Assembly: GCF_022346605.1 (NCBI RefSeq)
Contig: NZ_JAKRNT010000016.1
Location: forward strand, 1-62,523
Length of the DNA stretch: 62,523 bases
Source: Sporosarcina sp. ACRSL
GTDB taxonomy: Bacteria > Bacillota > Bacilli > Bacillales_A > Planococcaceae
Reading direction: 5' to 3'
In this document: positions 8,167 through 19,326 of the stretch, in pieces
How positions within the stretch are numbered: the first letter of the stretch is position 1
Layout of the letters: every line of letters starts with the position of its first letter
Translations under genes and position numbers: made by a program
The notes under the pieces: generated by a model
What the model was told of the DNA's origin: nothing
The model's database searches: none
The model's input: the letters and a program-made list of their open reading frames with translations, nothing else

Positions 8167-8811
8167 ATGCATAAAGGAATATTTATCACATTCGAAGGCC
8201 CTGAAGGTGCAGGAAAAACGACTGTGATTGCAGAAATATATAAGAGATTAGTGGCGGAAGGAAAAAAAGCGATCCTAACCCGTGAACCGGGAGGCATCCG
8301 CATTTCAGAAAAGATCCGTAATATCATCCTCGACAACGAGCACCAGGAAATGGACGGTAGGACGGAGGCGCTTCTATATGCAGCTGCCCGACGCCAACAC
8401 CTCGTCGAGAAAATTATCCCGGCATTGGAAGAAGGAAATATCGTCCTTTGCGACCGATTCGTCGACAGCTCCCTCGCCTACCAAGGCTATGCACGCGGGC
8501 TAGGCATGGACGAAGTCATGTCCATCAACGCATTTGCAATCGACAATACGATGCCGGATAGGACCGTGTACTTCGATATCACGCCGGAAGAAGGGTTGCG
8601 AAGAATTTCAAAAAACGACGAACGCGAACAAAATCGATTGGACAATGAAACATTGCAATTCCATCATAAAGTTCACGAAGGCTACCAATTATTGATCGAA
8701 AAATTCCCAGATCGCATCGTCAGCACAGACGCCAGCCAGCCATTATCTGAAGTAACTGAAAATGTTTGGAAAATTATAAGTTCTCAACTCATTTCCAATA
8801 AGAATTCATGA
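8167..8811 (+). CDS. tmk: thymidylate kinase
   Basis: This 214-residue kinase phosphorylates dTMP to dTDP with ATP for DNA synthesis. It carries the P-loop [11 protein letters not shown] at residues 8-18, the DR motif ([13 protein letters not shown]) and a LID region with arginines. Length is typical. The start follows GGAGGAATCAAGC. In the ancestral layout it is followed closely by yaaQ, but here a 237-bp repeat element separates them. Confidence 0.95.
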   Translation: MHKGIFITFEGPEGAGKTTVIAEIYKRLVAEGKKAILTREPGGIRISEKIRNIILDNEHQEMDGRTEALLYAAARRQHLVEKIIPALEEGNIVLCDRFVDSSLAYQGYARGLGMDEVMSINAFAIDNTMPDRTVYFDITPEEGLRRISKNDEREQNRLDNETLQFHHKVHEGYQLLIEKFPDRIVSTDASQPLSEVTENVWKIISSQLISNKNS

Positions 8812-8817
8812 TATAAT
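8809..8817 (+). promoter_or_regulatory. possible extended -10 promoter for yaaQ-yaaR
   Basis: TGATATAAT at the end of tmk matches an extended -10 element; no clear -35 hexamer lies 16-18 bp upstream. It would restore transcription past the repeat element inserted before yaaQ. Confidence 0.3.
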
Positions 8818-8877
8818 ATATAAGAGGACTTATAGCCTCATGATTTGGTATATGTTCTGTTATTAATAGGTATGTTA

Positions 8878-9487
<610 letters not shown>

Positions 9488-9508
9488 TGAAATGAGGTGA
9501 TGTAAAAA

Positions 9509-9949
9509 ATGAAAGTGAATGGAGAGTACCGGACCGGGCCTGACAAATTCAGAAATGAGCCGTTGCGTCCAACGCAAGGGAATGCCCGGTTCGGCCAAAT
9601 GGTTCTCCAACAGGAAGAAAAACTGCACGGGGAACAAATCACAAGGCTGCTTGGCGACATCTCCTCGGCAGGGGACCGTCTAGCCCGTTCACGGAATTTA
9701 AGAGATATGGCAAAATTCAAGATGCTTGTCCGCCGTTTCCTGAAGGAATCGGTTGAATCCGGAATGGGATTAAAACAATCTCATACGTGGAATCAATTCG
9801 GCGAAGGGCGCAGATTGAAAATTGTCCAGACGATCGATGAAAAGCTCATTGAATTGGCGGAAGCCTTATTGAATGAAGAGCAGACATCTGTCGAGTTATT
9901 AGGGAAAATCGGAGAAATTAAAGGACTTCTCATTAATTTATATAGATGA
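9509..9949 (+). CDS. yaaR: YaaR family protein (DUF327)
   Basis: This 146-residue, largely helical, charged protein matches YaaR in position and features (GDISSAGDRLARSRNLRDMAKFK in part; a conserved RRFLKE segment). No signal peptide or membrane span is present. The start ATG follows GAGGTGATGTAAAAA. It sits between the cyclic-di-AMP receptor and holB, separated from holB by a terminator. The molecular function of the family is not known. Confidence 0.85.
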   Translation: MKVNGEYRTGPDKFRNEPLRPTQGNARFGQMVLQQEEKLHGEQITRLLGDISSAGDRLARSRNLRDMAKFKMLVRRFLKESVESGMGLKQSHTWNQFGEGRRLKIVQTIDEKLIELAEALLNEEQTSVELLGKIGEIKGLLINLYR

Positions 9950-9950
9950 C

Positions 9951-9974
9951 CCGTGTTCCTAACACGGTTTTTTT
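9951..9974 (+). terminator. terminator/attenuator before holB
   Basis: CCGTGTT and AACACGG form a perfect 7-bp stem with a 3-nt loop followed by T7, immediately after the yaaR stop. The holB ribosome site AAGGAGGT starts a few bases later, so it likely attenuates read-through. Confidence 0.8.
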
Positions 9975-9998
9975 GAACCAAGGAGGTACAAGCAAAGC

Positions 9999-11003
9999 AT
10001 GGAAGGCGTTGAAAACGGCATCAGGAAGAGGCAAAAGGCTGTCATCGATAGACTGGAAGCGACATTCCGCAATCACCGGATTGGGCACGCCTATCTATTT
10101 GACGGCGAGACAGGCACTGGAAAAGAAGAGGCGGCCATCCATTTTGCGAAGCTTTTGCTTTGCGAGCAGCCCGAAAATGCTGTTCCATGTGAAACATGTC
10201 GGGCTTGCAAACGCGTTGCATCAGGAAATCACCCGAATGTGACGAAAATTGAGCCGGACGGACAAGACATTAAAAAAGAACAGATGTCTTCGTTAATTAT
10301 GAAAATGACGAGAAAAGGATATGAACCCGGGCGTAAAATCTATATCATATCCCGCGCGGATCGGATGAATGTAGCTGCCGCCAATACGCTGCTTAAATTC
10401 CTGGAGGAACCGGAAGGAGAAGTGACGGCAATCCTTCTAACCGATTCTTACCAGTCGATCCTACCGACCATCCAATCGAGATGTCAGCGTGTCAGCTTCC
10501 TCCCACCACGGCGGGAAGAGATGATTGCAAAGTTGGTCGATACAGGGATTACTGCGTCGATGGCAGCAACGGTTACGATGATGACAGCGGATATCGGGCA
10601 AGCAAAAGAGCTTGCTGAGAATGATCAATTTGCACACATGCGAAAAACAGTGTTAAAATTGATAGAAGCATCAGATCGCAATGTAAATGAAGCGCTTCTA
10701 TTCGTCCAATCGGAATGGTTGCCGGCAATGAAAGAGAAGGAAGACGTTGAACGAGGTCTTGATATGCTTCTCTATGCGTACCGTGATATCGTCTCATTGA
10801 AATCCGGATTGCAATCGGAATTAACGTTTCCCGATCAGCAGGAGTTTTTCCGGGGACTTTCAATGAAGATGACATACAGTCGTCTATCGGCGAATATGGA
10901 AGCGATTTTACAAGCGAAGAAAAAGCTATACGGCAACATGAACCGTACACTTTTAATGGAACAACTGGTGCTCAATTTGCAGGAGGGGTTAATGCTTGTA
11001 TAA
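9999..11003 (+). CDS. holB: DNA polymerase III subunit delta'
   Basis: This 334-residue clamp-loader subunit contains the AAA+ fold: a P-loop (GETGTGKEEAA), a zinc-binding four-Cys module (CEQP...CETCRACK, about residues 50-70), a degenerate Walker B/sensor region and LKFLEEPEGEV followed by SRCQRV. It loads the beta clamp with DnaX and delta. Its 3' end overlaps the next gene by 8 bp. The ATG lies 11 bp after AAGGAGGT, slightly long but the only good start. Confidence 0.92.
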   Translation: MEGVENGIRKRQKAVIDRLEATFRNHRIGHAYLFDGETGTGKEEAAIHFAKLLLCEQPENAVPCETCRACKRVASGNHPNVTKIEPDGQDIKKEQMSSLIMKMTRKGYEPGRKIYIISRADRMNVAAANTLLKFLEEPEGEVTAILLTDSYQSILPTIQSRCQRVSFLPPRREEMIAKLVDTGITASMAATVTMMTADIGQAKELAENDQFAHMRKTVLKLIEASDRNVNEALLFVQSEWLPAMKEKEDVERGLDMLLYAYRDIVSLKSGLQSELTFPDQQEFFRGLSMKMTYSRLSANMEAILQAKKKLYGNMNRTLLMEQLVLNLQEGLMLV

Positions 11004-11823
11004 AGTTGTAGGAGTCCGCTTCAAAAAGGCGGGTAAAATATATTACTTCGATCCTCTCGATTATCCGCTCGCTGTCGGTGATTATGTCATCGTTGAAACA
11101 GCCCGAGGCATCGAGTACGGAAAAGTTGCTAGTCCTGTGAGGGAAGTCGGTGAAAATGACGTCGTCTTGCCACTTAAGAAGATCATCCGTAAAGCTCTTG
11201 AAGAAGACCAAATCCAGGTAGAAGAAAACCGGATGGATGCAGAGCAGGCTTTTGGCAAATGTGTCGAAAAAATACGGGAGCATGAGCTGGAAATGAAGCT
11301 CGTCGACGTGGAATATACATTTGATCGCAATAAGATCGTCTTTTATTTTACAGCAGAAGGACGGGTCGATTTCCGAAATCTTGTAAAAGATCTCGCTGCC
11401 ATTTTCCGGACGCGAATCGAACTGCGTCAAATTGGTGTCCGTGATGAGGCGAAAATGCTCGGAGGCATCGGGCCGTGCGGCAGAATGCTTTGCTGTTCAA
11501 CTTTCTTAGGTGATTTTGAACCTGTATCGATCAAGATGGCGAAGGATCAAAACCTTTCGCTTAACCCATCCAAGATTTCGGGGTTATGCGGTCGCCTTAT
11601 GTGTTGCCTGAAATACGAAAATGATGAATATGAAGAGGCAAAAGCCTTGATGCCCGACATCGGTGAACGGGTGCAAACGCCTGAAGGGCCGGGGAAAGTG
11701 GTCGGCTTGAACTTGCTGGAGCGGATTTTGCAAGTGAACTTGGCGGACCAGGAACAGGTCTTGGAATATTCATGGGAAGAAATAGAGAGTCGAACAAGCT
11801 CAGTAGCTCAATTGACGAAATGA
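10996..11823 (+). CDS. ricT: RicT/YaaT, PSP1-domain regulatory iron-sulfur protein
   Basis: This 275-residue PSP1-domain protein forms the RicA-RicF-RicT (YmcA-YlbF-YaaT) complex that stimulates RNase Y-dependent maturation and influences Spo0A activation, competence and biofilms. The cysteine clusters CGRMLCC and [11 protein letters not shown] that ligate iron-sulfur clusters are intact (about residues 160-205). The start is TTG at 10996, preceded by AGGAGGGG, and overlaps holB by 8 bp. Downstream yabA follows within 15 bp. Confidence 0.93.
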   Translation: MYKVVGVRFKKAGKIYYFDPLDYPLAVGDYVIVETARGIEYGKVASPVREVGENDVVLPLKKIIRKALEEDQIQVEENRMDAEQAFGKCVEKIREHELEMKLVDVEYTFDRNKIVFYFTAEGRVDFRNLVKDLAAIFRTRIELRQIGVRDEAKMLGGIGPCGRMLCCSTFLGDFEPVSIKMAKDQNLSLNPSKISGLCGRLMCCLKYENDEYEEAKALMPDIGERVQTPEGPGKVVGLNLLERILQVNLADQEQVLEYSWEEIESRTSSVAQLTK

Positions 11824-11836
11824 TGGGGTGAACAAG

Positions 11837-12196
11837 TTGAAAGAAGGGAACTTTCTCGACAGAGTGATGGAGTTTGAGCAGCAGCTCGAAGCCATGCATG
11901 ATCAATTCCGAGAATTAATTGGATTTGTGGCGAAGATGACGGAAGAGAACCACTCACTTCAACTGGAAAACCATCATCTCCGGACAAGGCTTGAAGAATT
12001 GACTGACAAAACTCAATTAGTAGATGAACAACGGCCGCCTGAAAAGCCTCATAAAGTCGATATCGGCGAAGGGGTGGACAACCTGGCCAGGATATATAAT
12101 GAAGGATACCACGTCTGCAATGTCCATTTCGGTAGCAGTCGTAAAGGGGAAGATTGTTTATTCTGCCTATCCTTCCTGAACAAACAGAATGCTTGA
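11837..12196 (+). CDS. yabA: replication initiation control protein YabA
   Basis: This 119-residue protein has an N-terminal leucine-rich coiled coil (about residues 5-60) that tetramerises, and a C-terminal zinc domain with HVCNVHFG and CLFC. YabA binds DnaA and the beta clamp and limits re-initiation of replication. TTG at 11837 is preferred to GTG 11828 because GGGGTG lies 6 bp upstream of it. It follows ricT in the same operon and ends at a strong terminator. Confidence 0.9.
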   Translation: MKEGNFLDRVMEFEQQLEAMHDQFRELIGFVAKMTEENHSLQLENHHLRTRLEELTDKTQLVDEQRPPEKPHKVDIGEGVDNLARIYNEGYHVCNVHFGSSRKGEDCLFCLSFLNKQNA

Positions 12197-12199
12197 GAT

Positions 12200-12236
12200 G
12201 AGCCGATCCTAATCAATTAGGCATCGGCTCTTTTTT
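12200..12236 (+). terminator. terminator after yabA
   Basis: GAGCCGAT pairs with ATCGGCTC and the inner CCTAAT with ATTAGG, giving a 14-bp stem with one bulge, followed by T6. Confidence 0.85.
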
Positions 12237-12256
12237 CTATTGACGGAGGAGAATAT

Positions 12257-13006
12257 ATGGAGAAGTTATTGAAGGAAGATGAAAGACTGGATTATTTATT
12301 AGCGGAAAACTTGCGGATCATCCAAAGCCCATCCGTATTTTCCTTTTCTCTTGATGCCGTGCTGCTCGCAAAATTTGCATATGTACCGATCCGCTCGGGT
12401 CGAATTGTCGATTTATGCGCAGGCAACGGGGCAATCCCACTTTTCTTAAGCGCCCGAACGAATGCGGATATTATCGCAGTCGAGCTTCAGGAAAGGCTTG
12501 CCGATATGGCGCAAAGGAGTGTTACGTACAATGGGTTGGATGAGCGGATTACAATCGTGAACGACGATGTGATCGGAATTGCCGCGAAGCTTGGCTACGA
12601 AAAATACGATACCGTCACTTGCAATCCCCCTTATTTCCCTGCTATCGAAGCAAGTGAGAAAAACTTGAAGGAGCATGTCGCCATTGCGAGGCATGAAATC
12701 TACCTGACGCTGGAACAAGCTGTACAGTCTGCGAGCGAGCTGTTGAAGCAAGGCGGAAAAGCGGCATTCGTCCATCGACCTGGCAGGCTGCTCGATATTG
12801 TGACGGCTATGCGAGCACACAGGTTGGAACCGAAAAGAATCCGTTTTGTGTATCCGAAGGAAGGTAAGGAAGCCAATACGTTATTAATTGAAGGAATTAA
12901 GGACGGCAAACCCGATTTGAAAATATTGCCGCCTTTATATGTTTACGGTGAAGATGGGGAGTATACGGAAGAAGTGAGGCAGCTTTTATATGGACAAGCC
13001 GAATGA
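12257..13006 (+). CDS. yabB: tRNA1(Val) (adenine(37)-N6)-methyltransferase family protein
   Basis: This 249-residue class I SAM-dependent methyltransferase has the glycine-rich SAM loop [11 protein letters not shown] (about residues 50-60), the acidic motif II (AVELQ) and the adenine-N6 catalytic motif NPPY (TCNPPYFP, about residue 125). It matches the TrmN6/YabB family, which modifies A37 of a tRNA. The ATG follows GGAGGAGAATAT. Its 3' end overlaps yazA by 17 bp, the conserved Bacillus arrangement. Confidence 0.9.
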   Translation: MEKLLKEDERLDYLLAENLRIIQSPSVFSFSLDAVLLAKFAYVPIRSGRIVDLCAGNGAIPLFLSARTNADIIAVELQERLADMAQRSVTYNGLDERITIVNDDVIGIAAKLGYEKYDTVTCNPPYFPAIEASEKNLKEHVAIARHEIYLTLEQAVQSASELLKQGGKAAFVHRPGRLLDIVTAMRAHRLEPKRIRFVYPKEGKEANTLLIEGIKDGKPDLKILPPLYVYGEDGEYTEEVRQLLYGQAE

Positions 13007-13277
13007 GCATCTGTTCTATGTCCTTGAATGCAACGATGGCTCTTACTACGCAGGCTATACAAATGATTTGGAAAAGCGCATCCGGACCCATAATGAAGGA
13101 AAGGGCGCTAAATACACACGCGCTAAATTACCGGTCCGTCTTATTTATCAAGAAAAGTATGAAACAAAGCGGGATGCGATGCGGGCGGAATACCAGTTCA
13201 AGCAATTAACACGTTCGGCAAAGGAACGATATATGCGAGAGGGGCAAAGGAACGATGAAATCACAGAAAAGCACTGA
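12990..13277 (+). CDS. yazA: GIY-YIG endonuclease superfamily protein (YazA)
   Basis: This 95-residue protein is a stand-alone GIY-YIG domain of the UPF0213 family. The domain signature is degenerate, [21 protein letters not shown], with the catalytic tyrosines and arginine kept. Such proteins are structure-related to UvrC N-terminal nuclease and SLX1, but their cellular role is not settled. It overlaps yabB by 17 bp and rsmI by 23 bp, so it is translationally coupled on both sides. Confidence 0.88.
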   Translation: MDKPNEHLFYVLECNDGSYYAGYTNDLEKRIRTHNEGKGAKYTRAKLPVRLIYQEKYETKRDAMRAEYQFKQLTRSAKERYMREGQRNDEITEKH

Positions 13278-14133
13278 AGCAAATGTCGCAAAGTTATTTC
13301 TCGTAGGAACGCCAATCGGCAATCTGGAAGATATGACATTTCGAGCGATCCGAATCCTCCAGGAAGCAGATATGATTGCTGCAGAAGATACGAGAAATAC
13401 GATCAAGCTCTGCAACCACTTCGACATAAAAACACCGCTCATGAGCTATCATGAGCATAATATCGAGAAGGGTGGAGAAAAGATCCTGTCGCTTTTGGCA
13501 GAAGGAAAGACAATCGCCTTAGTAAGTGACGCTGGGATGCCTTGCATATCCGATCCCGGGAATGATATTGCAACAAAAGCGATTGAAGAGGGATTTGATG
13601 TCGTTCCGGTTCCGGGCGCCAACGCCGCAATCAGTGCATTGGTCGCTTCCGGGCTACAGACACAGCCATTCACTTTCTTTGGATTTCTATCGCGGCAGAA
13701 GAAGGATCGCAATGAACAATTGCGGAAGCTAAAGCAAAAAGAGGAGACGTTGCTCTTCTATGAAGCCCCTCATCGCTTAAAGGAAACGTTAAAGGCGCTT
13801 TATGAAGCATTTGGCGGCTCTCGCCAAGTCGTTTTAGCAAGAGAATTAACGAAGCGATATGAAGAATTTCTTCGAGGAACGCTTGAGGAAGCCGTCTCTT
13901 GGGTGGAAGCAAATGAAATTAGAGGGGAATTTTGTATCGTCGTTGCGGGAAATGAAGATGTAGAAGAAGCATCGGATAATTGGTGGAATGAGATTAGCAT
14001 AGCAACGCATGTAGAAATGGTGATCGAACAGGAAGGCGTTTCTTCAAAGGACGCGATCAAGTTGGTCGCAACGGAAAGAGGGATGTCCAAAAGGGATGTT
14101 TATCAGGCATATCATGTGAATAAAAATGCATAA
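13255..14133 (+). CDS. rsmI: 16S rRNA (cytidine(1402)-2'-O)-methyltransferase
   Basis: This 292-residue TP-methylase family enzyme 2'-O-methylates C1402 in 16S rRNA helix 44. Family motifs are plain: [39 protein letters not shown] and [10 protein letters not shown]. The start ATG follows GAGAGGGGCAAAGGAACG and overlaps yazA. It ends at a hairpin shared with the convergent abrB gene. Confidence 0.95.
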   Translation: MKSQKSTEANVAKLFLVGTPIGNLEDMTFRAIRILQEADMIAAEDTRNTIKLCNHFDIKTPLMSYHEHNIEKGGEKILSLLAEGKTIALVSDAGMPCISDPGNDIATKAIEEGFDVVPVPGANAAISALVASGLQTQPFTFFGFLSRQKKDRNEQLRKLKQKEETLLFYEAPHRLKETLKALYEAFGGSRQVVLARELTKRYEEFLRGTLEEAVSWVEANEIRGEFCIVVAGNEDVEEASDNWWNEISIATHVEMVIEQEGVSSKDAIKLVATERGMSKRDVYQAYHVNKNA

Positions 14134-14134
14134 A

Positions 14135-14168
14135 AAGAATCCAGAACAAGAAATTGTTCTGGATTCTT
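14135..14168. terminator. bidirectional terminator between rsmI and abrB
   Basis: A perfect 15-bp stem (AAGAATCCAGAACAA and complement) with a GAAA tetraloop. The minus strand continues with T5, giving abrB a canonical terminator; the plus-strand T-tract is weak. Confidence 0.8.
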
Positions 14169-14226
14169 CAGCCTGAGGATACTCCTATTTATCGTATTAT
14201 CCTTAAATACTATTGCTAGGATAATA

Positions 14227-14502
14227 TTATTTTATTTTCTCTTCAATCTCTTTAATAAGTTGTCTAGCACCATCTGGGCTTAAAATTAGCTTTCCATCAA
14301 TAAGTTGCAAGTTGTTATCTGATACTTCACCTGTAATAGAACAAGTCATATTCGGCATGTATTTCTTCAAGATAATCTTGTCATCATCGACATAAATTTC
14401 TAGAGCATCTTTCTGCTCAATTCCTAGTGTGCGGCGAAGTTCGATTGGAATGACGACACGGCCTAGTTCGTCAACTTTTCTAACGATTCCTGTTGATTTC
14501 AT
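14227..14502 (-). CDS. abrB: transition state regulator AbrB
   Basis: This 91-residue DNA-binding protein has the N-terminal swapped-hairpin AbrB fold (GIVRKVDELGRVVIPIELRR) and the C-terminal multimerisation domain. AbrB represses stationary-phase genes during growth. ATG at 14502 is chosen over an upstream TTG at 14568 because AGGAGG precedes it and the length matches B. subtilis AbrB. The leader holds two Spo0A boxes downstream of a sigma-A promoter, the classic arrangement for Spo0A-P repression. It is transcribed against the flanking genes. Confidence 0.95.
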   Translation of the reverse strand: MKSTGIVRKVDELGRVVIPIELRRTLGIEQKDALEIYVDDDKIILKKYMPNMTCSITGEVSDNNLQLIDGKLILSPDGARQLIKEIEEKIK

Positions 14503-14532
14503 GACAAGAATTCCTCCTAAACGATTTAAATT

Positions 14533-14549
14533 TTCGTCAAAATTCGACA
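14533..14549 (-). promoter_or_regulatory. two tandem Spo0A boxes in the abrB leader
   Basis: On the minus strand TGTCGAA (14543-14549, perfect 0A box) and TGACGAA (14533-14539, fits TGNCGAA) are 10 bp apart, downstream of the abrB transcription start. This mirrors the B. subtilis abrB control region, where Spo0A-P blocks transcription at the onset of sporulation. Confidence 0.8.
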
Positions 14550-14570
14550 TATTTCTCTTGTCTACCAAAT

Positions 14571-14599
14571 ATCATACCAACTCTTCCAATAAACGTCAA
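14571..14599 (-). promoter_or_regulatory. abrB sigma-A promoter
   Basis: Minus strand TTGACG (14594-14599), 17-bp spacer, TATGAT (14571-14576). A further near-match to a 0A box (TGTCGAG, 14619-14625, plus strand) lies upstream of the -35. Confidence 0.75.
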
Positions 14600-14812
14600 T
14601 AAATCTAGCTGAATACTATGTCGAGAATAATAGATTGAGGAGAAAAAACGGGACTTTTGATGTTCTGATTTTCTATTGGCGGTGGGGTATTAAGTAACCA
14701 AAGGAAAGGGATTATAGGGAAATGGAAGTGAAAGAGTATTTGAGCATTAATAAGGAAATTTAACTTAATTCATCAAAAGTTGAGACTAACTGAACAATGA
14801 GTGGTTATTGTG

Positions 14813-14952
14813 TTTATGCGTATTTGGAGCGGTTTATGAGCATCTGCGAGAATTTATGCGCAAGAAAAAATGTATATGATCATTTCTAGGGTTTTATACG
14901 TACATTCGTAAATTTATGCGTGGATTATCAATTTTATGCGTGTCTACATAGC
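14813..14952. repeat. 20-bp-phased TTTATGCG array, locus B (7 units)
   Basis: Units start at 14813, 14833, 14853, 14873, 14893, 14913 and 14933, exactly 20 bp apart. Four are perfect TTTATGCG; the others are TTTATGAG, TATATGAT and TTTATACG. It fills the gap between the divergent abrB and metS promoters and ends 7 bp before the metS -35 element. The rest of the 500-bp gap (14600-14812) is AT-rich, with nothing else recognised. Confidence 0.85.
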
Positions 14953-14959
14953 GCTTTTG

Positions 14960-14989
14960 TTGAAATTTAGATAATATGGTTAGTATAGA
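14960..14989 (+). promoter_or_regulatory. probable metS promoter
   Basis: TTGAAA (14960-14965), 18-bp spacer, TATAGA (14984-14989), 20 bp before the ribosome site. No T-box or SAM riboswitch features are visible upstream. Confidence 0.45.
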
Positions 14990-14993
14990 TTGA

Positions 14994-16970
<1,977 letters not shown>

Positions 16971-16979
16971 ATTGTAACA

Positions 16980-17016
16980 GGCGGCGTTTCGTAAAGAGGC
17001 GCCGTCTTTATTTTTT
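16980..17016 (+). terminator. terminator after metG
   Basis: GGCGGCG pairs with CGCCGTC (one G-T) across a 13-nt loop, followed by a T-rich tract. Confidence 0.75.
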
Positions 17017-17091
17017 AACAGGTTTGTCACTATACTGTAACGAAAGTCATAATTCGTTGGAATAGAATGAACTTTATGAGGAGAGACGCAA

Positions 17092-17862
17092 ATGTATATC
17101 GATACACATGTCCATTTAAATGCAGACCAATACGAAGAAGATGTCCAAGAAGTCATCCAACGCGCGATTGATGCGGGAGTCCATAAAATGGTCGTTGTCG
17201 GCTTTGATCGGAAGACGATCGAGAAAGCGATGGACTTAGTTGAACAATATCCATTCATTTACGCGGTCATTGGATGGCATCCTGTGGACGCTATTGATTG
17301 CACCGATGAAGATTTGGAATGGATCGAGTCCCTTGCGGCACATCCTAAGGTCGTCGGCATCGGAGAGACCGGCCTGGATTATTATTGGGATAAATCGCCG
17401 AAAGACGTTCAGCAAGAATTGTTTAGAAAACAAATCCGGCTTGCGCAAAAACTGGATCTTCCAATCATTATCCATAATCGCGATGCAACAGGCGATGTTG
17501 TTAAAATTTTAAAGGAGGAGGAAGCCGGAATTACGGGCGGTATCATGCACTGCTATGGCGGCAGCGTCGAAACAGCAAAAGAGTGCATCAACATGAATTT
17601 CCTCATTTCCCTAGGTGGCCCCGTCACCTTTAAAAATGCAAAAATGCCGAAGCAAGTTGCAACAGACATTTCATTGGATCATTTGTTAATTGAAACAGAC
17701 GCTCCTTACCTTGCTCCACATCCTCATCGCGGAAAACGGAATGAGCCGGCGCTCGTTACACTTGTGGCGGAGGAAATCGCCCGTCTGAAGGATATTCCGG
17801 TTGAAGAAGTGGCAAAAAGAACGACCGAAAATGCATTAAAGATCTTCCGTATTTCGAAATAA
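17092..17862 (+). CDS. tatD: TatD family metal-dependent hydrolase
   Basis: This 256-residue TIM-barrel amidohydrolase-like nuclease (YabD in B. subtilis) has the metal-binding set DTHVHLN (residues 3-9), IGETGLDYY, a central IIHNRDA, MHCYGG and LIETDAPYL. Family members are Mg-dependent 3'-5' DNA/RNA nucleases with suggested roles in DNA repair. ATG follows GAGGAGAGACGCAA. It is transcribed separately from yabE, which has its own strong promoter. Confidence 0.93.
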   Translation: MYIDTHVHLNADQYEEDVQEVIQRAIDAGVHKMVVVGFDRKTIEKAMDLVEQYPFIYAVIGWHPVDAIDCTDEDLEWIESLAAHPKVVGIGETGLDYYWDKSPKDVQQELFRKQIRLAQKLDLPIIIHNRDATGDVVKILKEEEAGITGGIMHCYGGSVETAKECINMNFLISLGGPVTFKNAKMPKQVATDISLDHLLIETDAPYLAPHPHRGKRNEPALVTLVAEEIARLKDIPVEEVAKRTTENALKIFRISK

Positions 17863-17935
17863 CTTATAAAGTGATTATATCGCTTCCTACTTGTATTCAT
17901 CCATACATAGGGGAAGAATTTGAAGTTCCAATGAG

Positions 17936-17964
17936 TTGACACGTCGAAAAGGAAGCATTATAAT
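17936..17964 (+). promoter_or_regulatory. consensus sigma-A promoter of yabE
   Basis: Perfect TTGACA (17936-17941) and TATAAT (17959-17964) with a 17-bp spacer, 12 bp before the AAGGAGGAG ribosome site. Confidence 0.85.
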
Positions 17965-17993
17965 CAGCCGAGTGATAAAGGAGGAGTTTTTTC

Positions 17994-19226
17994 ATGCCAA
18001 AAAGCACCATGAAAAATCTGTTCTCGATGTCATTGAGGAGTAAACAAATAGCATTAGTAACTTTTGCATTTACGCTATTTGTTTCAATCATTTCACTTGT
18101 TCTTTACGAAGGATCTAAGAAATCGGTCACATTACTTGTGAACGGTGAGCAAATTGAAATAAAAACATCTGCACATACAGTTGGGCAACTTCTATCAAGC
18201 GAAGATTTCGAAGTTGCCGAACATGACTTAGTAACACCCTCAGTGAATACACCGATCGAAGAAGGATTATCGGTCAGGTGGGAACAGGCAAAGCAAGTAG
18301 AGATTCATACAGGCAAGGAAGTACAAAAGATTTGGACGACTGAACGGAACGTCGGCGATATTTTAGCCGCTGCCGGTGTTACCCTTTTAGAGCACGACAA
18401 GGTTCTGCCAAATCCGAATGAAAACCTTGGGGAAGATCTACGCATCAATGTTCAAAAAGCGTTCCAATTGACGCTTATCGATGGCGGGAATGAGAAACAA
18501 GTGTGGTCAACTTCGACTACGGTCGCTGACTTTTTAAAGAGAGAGAACATTCAATTGAATGAACACGACAAGCTGAACCGGAAGGCGGACGGATTGGTCA
18601 AGCCGGGTTCCATAGTTGAAGTCGTGCGTGTGGAAAAGGTCACCGATGTAGTGGAAGAGCCAACGAACTTTGCGGTCGTAACGAAGAGTGATGCCGAATT
18701 GCTGAAAGGACGCGAAAAGGTCGTCCAAGAAGGCAAGAAGGGATCTGTCGAGCGCAAGTTTGAAGTTGTCAAAGAAAATGGCAAAGAAGTATCTCGTACG
18801 TTATTGAGTGAAAAGGTCATTAAGGAACCGCAAAAGAAAATTGTTGCGGTCGGTTCCAAAAAGATGGTGGCAAGCGCCAACACTAGTAAACCTAAAACGA
18901 TTGTATCGCGTGGCAGCTCGGCTGCACCATCCGGAGGGAAAGAATTTTACGTCACCGCTACAGCCTATACGGCGCACTGTAACGGCTGCACAGGAACAAC
19001 GGCTACAGGCATCGACTTAAGAGCCAATCCGAATTTGAAGGTCGTTGCCGTAGACCCTAAAGTCATCCCGCTAGGTTCCAAAGTGTGGGTGGAAGGATAC
19101 GGATACGCAATCGCTGGGGATACCGGCGGGGCAATCAAAGGAAATCGAATCGACCTCCATGTACCGACAAAACAGGCAGCGTACAATTTCGGACGTCGTA
19201 CCGTGAAAATTAAAGTGATCGACTAA
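17994..19226 (+). CDS. yabE: cell-wall protein with DUF348 repeats, G5 and 3D domains (YabE/Rpf-like)
   Basis: This 410-residue protein has an N-terminal membrane anchor or signal (about residues 16-38) and three DUF348 (ubiquitin-like) repeats at about 45-90, 100-150 and 155-210. A G5 domain (about 215-290) and a Ser/Pro-rich linker follow. The C-terminal 3D domain (about 320-410) shows YTAHCNGCTGTTATG and AGDTGGAIKGNRIDLHV with its three aspartates. The 3D fold is that of lytic transglycosylases such as MltA, and this class is the Firmicutes counterpart of resuscitation-promoting factors, remodelling peptidoglycan. In B. subtilis its transcript is opposed by an antisense RNA; no such promoter was searched for here. 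Confidence 0.9.
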   Translation: MPKSTMKNLFSMSLRSKQIALVTFAFTLFVSIISLVLYEGSKKSVTLLVNGEQIEIKTSAHTVGQLLSSEDFEVAEHDLVTPSVNTPIEEGLSVRWEQAKQVEIHTGKEVQKIWTTERNVGDILAAAGVTLLEHDKVLPNPNENLGEDLRINVQKAFQLTLIDGGNEKQVWSTSTTVADFLKRENIQLNEHDKLNRKADGLVKPGSIVEVVRVEKVTDVVEEPTNFAVVTKSDAELLKGREKVVQEGKKGSVERKFEVVKENGKEVSRTLLSEKVIKEPQKKIVAVGSKKMVASANTSKPKTIVSRGSSAAPSGGKEFYVTATAYTAHCNGCTGTTATGIDLRANPNLKVVAVDPKVIPLGSKVWVEGYGYAIAGDTGGAIKGNRIDLHVPTKQAAYNFGRRTVKIKVID

Positions 19227-19258
19227 ATCCATAGCAATCATTTTAAATCCACATCTAC

Positions 19259-19289
19259 CCGTGGGGCTAATCCAGTCCCACGGTTTTTT
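19259..19289 (+). terminator. terminator after yabE
   Basis: CCGTGGG and CCCACGG form a 7-bp stem followed by T6. Confidence 0.8.
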
Positions 19290-19326
19290 ATAATTTATAT
19301 ATATTTAATAGCCGTTTATATGGATA

